From positions 1 to 18,284 of the forward strand of contig DAIAZB010000404.1 of NCBI GenBank assembly GCA_027443745.1: DNA of 18,284 nt, read 5' to 3'. Below, one piece after another: positions 1-6,400 of this stretch; within the stretch, counting starts at the first letter, position 1; the number at the start of each line of letters is the position of its first letter. The translations under genes and the position numbers were made by a program. Source of the DNA: Thiomonas sp. (lineage in GTDB: Bacteria > Pseudomonadota > Gammaproteobacteria > Burkholderiales > Burkholderiaceae). The notes beneath the pieces were generated by a model that was not told the origin of the DNA, did no database searches, and worked only from the letters and a program-made list of their open reading frames with translations.

Positions 1-2
1 GC

Positions 3-266
3 AAGCGGTACAGCGAGGAGTTCAAGCAGCAGGCGCTGCTGCGTGCGGCGAAGGACGGGGTGCCGATGGCGGCGCGCGATCTGGGTCTGCAGCCGGCGCT
101 GCTTTACGCATGGCGTGAGAAGGCGCATCGGCAAGGTCAGGATGCCGAGGCGCGGCGGGTGATGCAGTCCGAGCAGGCCCGGCTGAAGCGGGAGCTGGCG
201 CGGCTGGAGGAGGAGAACGCCTTCCTAAAAAAGGCGGCAGCGTACTTCGCCAGGCCACCCCGGTGA
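3..266 (+). CDS. IS3-family transposase OrfA (5' end outside window)
   Basis: OrfA of IS3 elements is the DNA-binding part of the transposase and binds the terminal repeats. The visible 87 codons begin with KRYSEEFKQQAL, the usual first helix of the HTH_Tnp_1 domain. An HTH region follows (MAARDLGLQPALLYAWREK), then a leucine-rich coiled coil ending in ELARLEEENAFLKKA, which in this family serves multimerisation. The true start is upstream of base 1. The stop is TGA 264-266. The orfB GTG at 263-265 overlaps it in the -1 frame, and a slippery heptamer lies at 227-233, so the fusion transposase OrfAB would normally be made by frameshifting. Because orfB is truncated, only OrfA could still be complete. 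Identification to family is secure; the exact IS name is not determinable here. Confidence 0.9.
   Translation, partial: KRYSEEFKQQALLRAAKDGVPMAARDLGLQPALLYAWREKAHRQGQDAEARRVMQSEQARLKRELARLEEENAFLKKAAAYFARPPR
227..233 (+). promoter_or_regulatory. A AAA AAG slippery heptamer for -1 programmed frameshift
   Basis: In the orfA frame the bases read A AAA AAG, the classical -1 slip site of IS3 elements. It lies about 30 bases before the orfA stop. The -1 frame from here is open into orfB (GTG at 263). This matches known IS3 organisation. With orfB cut the site now has no full product. Confidence 0.85.
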
Positions 267-322
267 AGTACGCGACGATGCGCGAGCATGAGGGCGAGTT
301 CAAGGTGCGGTTGATGTGCCGG
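263..322 (+). pseudogene. IS3-family transposase OrfB, N-terminal stub
   Basis: From GTG 263 the frame encodes KYATMREHEGEFKVRLMCR, the conserved beginning of IS3 OrfB (Lys-Tyr-Ala then a His/Glu-rich stretch and VRLMCR). After the CR at about 320-322 the frame continues open to 562 but the amino acids (STRRKSASLPLALALR...) are antisense of the integrase fragment and not transposase. The HTH_21 and rve (DDE) domains are missing. This is a remnant cut by rearrangement. Confidence 0.8.
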
Positions 323-852
323 TCTACCCGTCGCAAGTCGGCCAGCTTGCCTCTGGCCTTGGCGCTGAGGGTCTCGTTGCCACCGCGGCCCTTGCGCTTG
401 GCGATCTCGACGCGCATGTGGAGGAGGTCGGTTTTGGTGATCGTGCCGACGGGGATGTCGCCCAGATGGGGAGTGAGGTGGCGGTCGATGGTCGAGCGAA
501 CGGTGGCGGCATGGGACTTGCGCCAGCTGGGCAGCGACAGGGTGAACCAGTCCTCGATGTAGGTGCGGAACAGCGGCGTGCCCGGAGCACGCTCGGCCTC
601 CATCGGCAGCGCCCGAGAGACAACCGGCGATGCGCCCTTGTCGGCAAACTTCTCGACCAGCGCGTTGCCGGGGAAGAAGTCGGCGTACTGGAACGTGCCA
701 GTGACGATGGCCTGCTCGATCTTGTCGAGGACCTTGTGCATGCGCTTGCGGTTGGCAGCGGTGTCGTCAAGGGTTGTTTGTTCGCGGCACCGGATGCCAC
801 GAAAGCGGAAGTCGAAGAACAGTCTGCCGTTGCGCAGTCGTACGTTACCCAT
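323..852 (-). pseudogene. Tyrosine integrase, N-terminal fragment (DUF3596-type arm domain)
   Basis: Starting from ATG 852 (a GGAGG lies 8 bases upstream on the minus strand) the frame reads MGNVRLRNGRLFFDFRFRG, then CREQTTLDDT and a helix-rich segment. This is the arm-DNA-binding domain seen in integrases of the DUF3596 kind. A SAM-like core-binding domain follows (FRTYIEDWF, HLTPHLGDIPVGTITKTDLL). The frame leaves integrase sequence near 323-350 and runs into antisense IS3 DNA, so the catalytic domain with Arg, Lys, HxxR and Tyr is gone. About 175 residues remain, against 400 or more for the family. The same N-terminal layout occurs in the intact integrase starting at 17630. The ATG overlaps the stop of the upstream excisionase-like remnant by 8 bases (ATGGGTAA). 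Confidence 0.85.
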
Positions 853-1004
853 TGCAAGCGCCTCCGTTGGCCATGGGGATGACTGCAGCGGACGAGGCAA
901 TGCCTTGCATGAACATGTCCTGTTCGATGGCCTCCCAGATGTACAGGATCTTCCGGCCGCCAAAAGGCCTGAAATAGTGACGATGTTCCAGCAGCACCGA
1001 CAGA
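845..1004 (-). pseudogene. Excisionase-like (HTH) gene, C-terminal fragment
   Basis: In the minus frame ending at TAA 847-845 the sequence reads LLEHRHYFRPFGGRKILYIW, then EAIEQDM and finally VIPMANGGACNG. It aligns by eye with the C-terminal part of the 148-aa protein at 17191-17637 (VLFENVHFIKPRRKYLFLWE ... LIPMANGGYARG). The homologous frame stops at about 1004, where a ThiF-like frame begins on the other strand. The N-terminal half, including the recognition helix, is therefore missing. The protein type is inferred from the intact relative: a small MerR/excisionase-like HTH protein that precedes an integrase. Confidence 0.75.
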
Positions 1005-1703
1005 CAGGCCTATCTCTGGGCGATCGGCCTGCTGCCATACGAACGTCCTGAGCAGGTGCATCTCGTGCTACAGGACATCGACGTCACCACGCCTTCGACG
1101 CAGAGCACGTCGATTCTCACGGACCACCGCACGGTCGGCGTGAAGAAGACGCGTGCCATGGCCAGCTGGGCCGAGTCCCGAGGGTTCAATGCCTCGATCA
1201 CCGAGCGGCGTTTCGCCTCAGGTTTCAAGCGACACGACGACGAGCCCGGGGTCGCGCTGTGTGGTCTGGACAATGCGCTGGGTCGACGTGTACTCGATCG
1301 GGTCGGGTTCGACTTCGTCGTGGAAGCGGGCCTTGGTCGTGGGCACCGCAACTTCCGAACCCTACGACTGCACGTGCTGCCCGGCCGCAGACCAGCCGCC
1401 GAGATCTGGCGCGGAACTGCCAGCGACGAGTCTCCAGAGGGCAATCCGGCCTATGCCAAACTTCTCGCAGACGGAGAGCTGGATCGGTGTGGGATGACTT
1501 TGCTCGCCGGAAAAGCAGTTGGAGCTCCTTTTGTCGGGGCAACGGCTGCGGCGCTTGCCGTTGCAGAAGTGCTGAGACTTTTGCACGGAGGGCGGGTCAA
1601 TCAGCTTATCGACCTCGACCTACTCTGTCCCGAGACGCGAACGGTGTCAGCTCATCCAATAGATTTCCATCGCATCAATCCTGGCTACTCGCTCGCAAGA
1701 TAG
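1005..1703 (+). pseudogene. ThiF/E1-like adenylyltransferase-family protein, C-terminal fragment
   Basis: The open frame from CAG 1005 encodes QAYLWAIGLLPY, then VLQDIDVTTPSTQSTSILTD, KKTRAMASWAESRGF, CGLDNALGRRVLD and VVEAGLGRG. It ends with CGMTLLAGKAVGAPFVGATA followed by LAVAEVLRLLHGG. These correspond to the later part of a Rossmann-type ThiF/MoeB/E1 fold: the Asp-binding beta strand, the CGxDN strand, the CG crossover region and the terminal helix. The nucleotide-binding glycine loop, which should lie immediately before QAYLW, is missing because the integrase/excisionase remnant abuts here. A GTG at 1056 could initiate translation but would give a protein lacking the ATP site. The family is judged from motifs only. 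Whether it came from a ubiquitin-like, CBASS-like or cofactor pathway cannot be told. Confidence 0.65.
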
Positions 1704-1943
1704 GGCGGATGTGTGGAGAAGAACGGCAGAGAATTCACCACCACCTTAATGACCGCTCCTGGCCGGGTTGTCGCCACTTCCAATGTGCGGCGTCGATGAC
1801 CGGTCACCGGTCCCAAGCGGTCACTGGCAGCACTGTCTGATCCACGTCACCAGCGATGGCGGCACGCGTGATCCGCCAGCGCGGATTCCACATCGAGGTT
1901 GAACGGCAGGCAAGCCTGCCAATCGCCTGACGCGGGCGCACAG
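1704..1943. other. Intergenic stretch with a short perfect palindrome
   Basis: No gene is supported in this 240-base interval between the ThiF-like fragment and the convergent 233-aa gene. It contains the perfect inverted repeat GGCAGGCAAGCCTGCC at 1905-1920 (7-bp arms, 2-base centre). There is no T-run after it on either strand, so it is not a convincing intrinsic terminator. A looser repeat of GGTCAC/CGGTCAC words occurs around 1799-1827. Confidence 0.5.
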
Positions 1944-2645
1944 TCAGTGCTCGACCGATCCCACTTTCTGATCCAGCGCCACATCCTGCTCGCGCAGCAC
2001 GCGCGCACCCATGACGACAGCGTGGATCTCCTGCTCGACGATCGCGGTCAGCTCGGCGAGCTGCTTCCTCAGCCCTTCCAGGTCACGGGCGCTTGCTGGC
2101 TTTTCGGGATCCTCCAGCAACGCCTGGACGCCAGCGAAGATGCCCTCCAGCTCCATCAGGGTGTCGAGCGATTCGCCCATGGGCGCGGGCACCTCGAGAT
2201 GCTCCTGATCACCGAACACGCCGGTCAGGAAGCCTTCCAGCTCTTCCACGCGCGCCTCGGCCAGGCAGGCCAGGCTCTCGCGCGTCGCTCGGGCCGGGAA
2301 CGCCATCAGCCGACAGGGATGACCCTCGTCCTGGTGCACGGTGAGCGCATTCCACAGTCCGTTGATCAGCGCGCCGAGGAGTTCGTTGACCGCTTCGATG
2401 GACGGAAGCGCTGGCAGCGCTCCGTTCCAGATCCGTGCCAGTGTCTTCATCGGCTGTATGGGCCCGGTCGCGCACACGGCGCCCAGAAAGTGCGTGCGCA
2501 CCGCGTGGAAGGGCATCGGGCAGTCGTAACGCTCCAGCATCGCGACGGCCTGTGCCTCGATGGTCCGGGTGCGGTTTCGCCTGGCGGCGGAGAGTTTCGA
2601 CTTCGACACGAAAGATAATCTCAGCTTCAGCTTCGATCCGGGCAC
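1944..2645 (-). CDS. Conserved hypothetical protein, 233 aa (paralogue at 15653-16335)
   Basis: The function is not recognised. The start is GTG 2645, which overlaps the end of the upstream 235-aa gene by 19 bases, so translational coupling is likely. The protein is mostly helical. It has a basic N-terminus (RRNRTRT), a conserved block MLERYDCPMPFHAVRTHFLG, then MKTLARIWNG, an acidic region with EELEGFLTGVFGDQE, and a leucine-rich C-terminus that may be coiled coil (LRKQLAELTAIVEQEI). No signal peptide or TM segment is seen. A diverged, broken copy lies on the same strand near the right end of the window, which confirms that the frame is genuinely coding. As the third gene after the large recombinase-like gene it may belong to the same mobile unit. 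That link rests on position only. Confidence 0.75.
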   Translation of the reverse strand: MPGSKLKLRLSFVSKSKLSAARRNRTRTIEAQAVAMLERYDCPMPFHAVRTHFLGAVCATGPIQPMKTLARIWNGALPALPSIEAVNELLGALINGLWNALTVHQDEGHPCRLMAFPARATRESLACLAEARVEELEGFLTGVFGDQEHLEVPAPMGESLDTLMELEGIFAGVQALLEDPEKPASARDLEGLRKQLAELTAIVEQEIHAVVMGARVLREQDVALDQKVGSVEH

Positions 2646-3334
2646 AGCACAGCGAAGCCCGGCTGCAGCGTGTACGTTTTTTGATCGGCCGCCAACGTGG
2701 CGGCTCCCGAGATCGCAATGCCGCCTGGCTCGACGGCCATACGACGCTGCTCTGTTGTCAATCCAGCGCGTACCACGTGGCCTGTGGCGAGATAGATCTG
2801 CTGGACCCCTTGGTGATCAGGCGGACTGACGGACTTCACCGCTGTGCAGAAAAACTCCAGCGTTTCGCGTGGCGTATTCACCGACTTGATCAGCAGTGCT
2901 GCTGATACCTGGGGAAATACCCAGCGCGAGCTAGTGGTCTCCACAATTAGTTCGAGCGATGGCACCTCCCGGCGTGCGTTGACCAACAGTTCAAGCACGC
3001 GCAGCGCCTCCCGATCCTTTGTCGCATCCCTCGCTATGCGGGGCATAGCTTTTGTAGCGTTGTCCTCCAGGGCAGCGATCGTTTCAAGGAAGCGCTCTTC
3101 AAGGCGTGCAGCGATTGCGCTGGAGTCGATGGCATCGACGCCGCCGTTGATGTGCAGGGCGATTGTCTCCTGGCTCAATGTTTCCCAGAGGTTGAAGCCG
3201 CCACGTGAGAACATTTTTTGAATCTGCACTAAGGTGGAAATTGCACACGCGGCCGCAGGCAGCATGTATTTTCCCTGCATCGGCTCCAGCGGAATTGACA
3301 CAGTGACATGGGGTACAGGTCCGGTTGAGTCCAT
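2627..3334 (-). CDS. Hypothetical protein, 235 aa, downstream of the large recombinase-like gene
   Basis: The family is not recognised. From ATG 3334 the protein begins MDSTGPVPHVTVSIPLEPMQ and is rich in helices (ALEDNATKAM, REALRVLELLVNARREV). It ends in a beta-rich tail (GGIAISGAATLAADQKTYTL) with no signal peptide or TM segment. No strong Shine-Dalgarno lies before ATG 3334; a downstream in-frame Met (MQGKY, residue 19) is an alternative. The gene starts about 130 bases after the stop of the 1834-aa gene on the same strand, and its 3' end overlaps the GTG of the 233-aa gene by 19 bases, so the three are probably co-transcribed. It may be an accessory protein of the same element. No biochemical role can be assigned from sequence. 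Confidence 0.7.
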   Translation of the reverse strand: MDSTGPVPHVTVSIPLEPMQGKYMLPAAACAISTLVQIQKMFSRGGFNLWETLSQETIALHINGGVDAIDSSAIAARLEERFLETIAALEDNATKAMPRIARDATKDREALRVLELLVNARREVPSLELIVETTSSRWVFPQVSAALLIKSVNTPRETLEFFCTAVKSVSPPDHQGVQQIYLATGHVVRAGLTTEQRRMAVEPGGIAISGAATLAADQKTYTLQPGFAVLCPDRS

Positions 3335-3464
3335 CGGATTCGGCAGCAGTTGCGGAAGACAGCCGCAACATAGACGAACCCAACGCCATGCCCGTTCGCG
3401 AATGCGCCTCTCAGAGGCATATTTGGCACTTGCTCAAGAGGCTGATTTGACAACTGATGTGGAA

Positions 3465-6400
3465 TTACGGACTCGTCAGATCCTTTTCCGACTGGGCTGC
3501 GACAGACAATGCGCTGCGTGGGACGCTGGTCACACGCTCGTAAAGCCAGACCAGGGAGCTGACCCACCGCAATGCCGCCAACAAAGAAACCCGTCGTTCA
3601 CGGGGATGGTCTTCTGGCGACGACGGCGACGCTCGCGAAAGGCTCAATCCATAGAGCCCTTGCTCGAGTGGGTGGGTGACGACGATGCGCGTTGGCGCGA
3701 TCCCGAGCGTATGAAGAGCCGCAGAGACTTCGGTTGCCTCGCGTGCGTCGAGCAGGACCAGCATCTCGCCGTGTTCGGCATCGACGAACGCACCGCTCCG
3801 GCGGGCCCAAATCGAGGCAATCGTGCGAAGGGCGTCGGATGGCTCGTGATCGAGCGCACGGAACAACGGCTCCGTGCCGGGCAAGCGACGCGGTGGCGGA
3901 AGGATCCGGATGCCTTTGCCTGGGACGCCGGCGTCCCAGGGTGCGCATTGCCGTTGCAGCGTCAGATCCTGTGCCGCGTGCTCAAGCATATTGACGAAGT
4001 TGATATCGAGGCCCACGGATAAGCCCACCTGCTCGATGGAAAGATCGGGCGATTTCTGTCGTGCGCGTGCGTACGCGGCGATATCCGACGGCATGGCGCG
4101 GCGCCCAACCGGCTGCTGCGGGGGATCCGTCCAGTGTTCGGCTGGCGCCATGGTTGGCAGCAGGCTTTGTCGTGAAAGCACGATCCCGACGCGCATACCC
4201 GGGACCGTATCCTTGGCGCGCATCCACGCCATGTCCAGCCCGGCCTTGCCAGAGAGCCTTGGTCCCGCAGCTGCGAAAAGGGCGGCCCGACTCACGGCAT
4301 CCGCAGTGCGCAGGCTGCCGGTCAGCGGAACAGCAGGATCGGCAATGTAAGCCTCGAGCGGCGTTCGGATGGCGACCTGGCCCGAATCCGCAAGTGCAGC
4401 CCGCACGTCAATGGCCCATGCCGTCGGCATCTCCTGCGCTGCGCGATGCCGGGCAAGGATTCGGCGCTTGCGTAACCAGTAGGCGTGGGCGTCCCGCAGG
4501 CCTGTTGCCCAGCGCATGAGTTCGTGGATGCGGCTGTAAAGAAGGTCTTGGGAAACACGTGCGGCGTCGCCGGGTACTTGGGCAAACAGCGGTACACGGG
4601 CGGGGGAGAGTCCAGCGCAGTGCGCACGCTCTTGCGCCAGCCACGCGATCACGTCTGTCCGGACATGGGTCCAGAGCGTACCCTGCAGGGGCGTGAACCC
4701 TTCGGAAGCGTCCGTCTTGATGGATCCGTAGCCGCCTCGCGCATGCAAGTGGACGTAGTCGGCCCCGGGGCCGAGCAAGAGCATGTCAGTCAGCAGCAAT
4801 CCGTAGACCGCGGCCGTACGCAACCCCGCCGCTTCCTGGATGACGAACGCCAGCCATCGCTGCATGGTGAGACGTTTCTGCGCCGGTGAGCCATCGGTGC
4901 GTGCCAGTTCGGATGACCGGTCTACGCTTAATGCCTTGATGACCGCTTGGACTTCGGCATTGGTGACTACGGCCGGATCGGCACTGTCGACGATCATGCC
5001 AATAGTGGCTTTGATCGCGTTCCAGTCTGCCGTGTCGCCACCGTACTGCCCGACCAGAAAGCGGTCGAATTGTTGCAAGGATTCGCTGACGCGCGCGCGG
5101 AACGCAGGAGATTTGGCGTTCAGGACGGCAAGGTAGAGCTGTGTACGCACTTCCGCATCGGCGGCATATAGAGGCGTGGCGCCAGCCAATTCAAGGAGCG
5201 CGCGGCCAAATCGCGTAATGGCCGTTTGGATGGTGCGGTGTTCGAGCTGCTTGAGGCGAACGCCGCCACGACGCAAGCGATCCAATGCAAAGGCGACCAG
5301 CAGTCCAACGTTGCTCTGTGCAGTTTGTTGATCAAGCAGATGTTCGAGCTCTCTCGCCAGCGCTGTTCTCCACCCGCGTCGTCCCTTGCCGGCCTTGCCC
5401 CGCATCGCGGCGAACTTGGCAGGATTGAGCACCGATGCGAGCCGTCCATAGGCCAAACGTGCATAGGCCGGACGCGGGACGGGTTTGTCGTCTGATGCGG
5501 ATCGGTCATGGCGGACATCGACGGCCGGGCGCCGCGCAGTGTTGTCCGGATTGGTCTCTGCTGGCCAGTCACCGTCCAGCGCAAGGCAGCGACGGGCAGC
5601 AACCGTATGTAGCGTTGCCTCGTCGAGGAGTAACACCCGCTCCGTACCGGTCAGCTCGATCCGACCCGCAGCGCGCGCAAGGCTCTCGATGCGTGCCAAT
5701 GACACCGAGTCGTCGGCGTCCTGGTCCCAGCCAGGAAAGCGGCTGCGAAGCCAGCCAGCGACAAGAGCGGGGGTGGGTGGATGGGCTGTTGGTGCCAAGT
5801 GCGCGCGCTGCGCGAGCACGATGGCAGGAATACCCCCGAACACCATCTGGAATGACGTTGCCCCCAACATTGCATCCAGGCGCAAGATACCCGGCCGTTC
5901 GGCGACGCGGGCGGCGGTAGCGGCAGCGCGCACGGCCGCATCAGCCCAGATTGCACGTCGATACGGCGAGTGGATCAGTACAGTCAGCCAGGCCAGGGTG
6001 CGCATGGCATGGCCGTCATGCAGATCGTTCATCAGAGCCTCGCGCACGTGCTCGGCCTGTCGCACGGCCATGCCCAGTCCTGGCATGAACGGCGTTGGCT
6101 GGCCTGTCAGCGAAAGCACCGGAACCCGGGGTAGAGGGCCCCGGGTGAGACCTTCGCCATGGCTGTGGCGCAACAGCCGGACGAGTTCCGTGCGGGCGAC
6201 GATGGCCTTCAGTGGGGACGCATTCGCTGCATGGGTGAGTTTGCCCGTCTGGTCTTCGCACGCAGAGAGCGTGTGGGTTAGTAGTAGGTCGAGGACAGCC
6301 TCATCGATTTCGATGATGCGGGGCGTCCGCGCGCGCGGCTTGGACGTGTCGGCGTCCATGGCGCGTCCACCCCCAGCATCCTGATCGTGCGTTCCCACGT

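Larger units (their letters stand above)
1..322 (+). mobile_element. IS3-family insertion sequence, truncated fragment
   Basis: The segment carries the end of an IS3-type orfA, its frameshift signal and only the first 20 or so codons of orfB. The left end lies outside the window. The right end is cut near position 322, where the orfB reading frame stops resembling a transposase and minus-strand integrase sequence begins. No right terminal inverted repeat is seen. The DDE catalytic domain of orfB is absent, so this copy cannot transpose by itself. Confidence 0.85.

Noticed and set aside
22..1038. A single 338-aa minus-strand gene
   Set aside because: The first 61 residues precede the real integrase start at 852, and the last about 100 residues are antisense IS3 sequence. 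Only the middle is integrase-like.
1005..1703. An anti-phage E1-like (CBASS or ubiquitin-like) system
   Set aside because: Only a truncated ThiF-like fragment is present, with no nucleotidyltransferase, E2, peptidase or effector gene beside it.
1905..1920. A Rho-independent terminator for the 233-aa gene or the ThiF fragment
   Set aside because: The palindrome has a 2-base centre and no T-run follows on either strand.
1899..2618. A plus-strand 239-aa gene opposite the 233-aa gene
   Set aside because: It is antisense to a frame that is supported by a homologous second copy. Its composition (many His, Arg and Gln) is that of a shadow frame.
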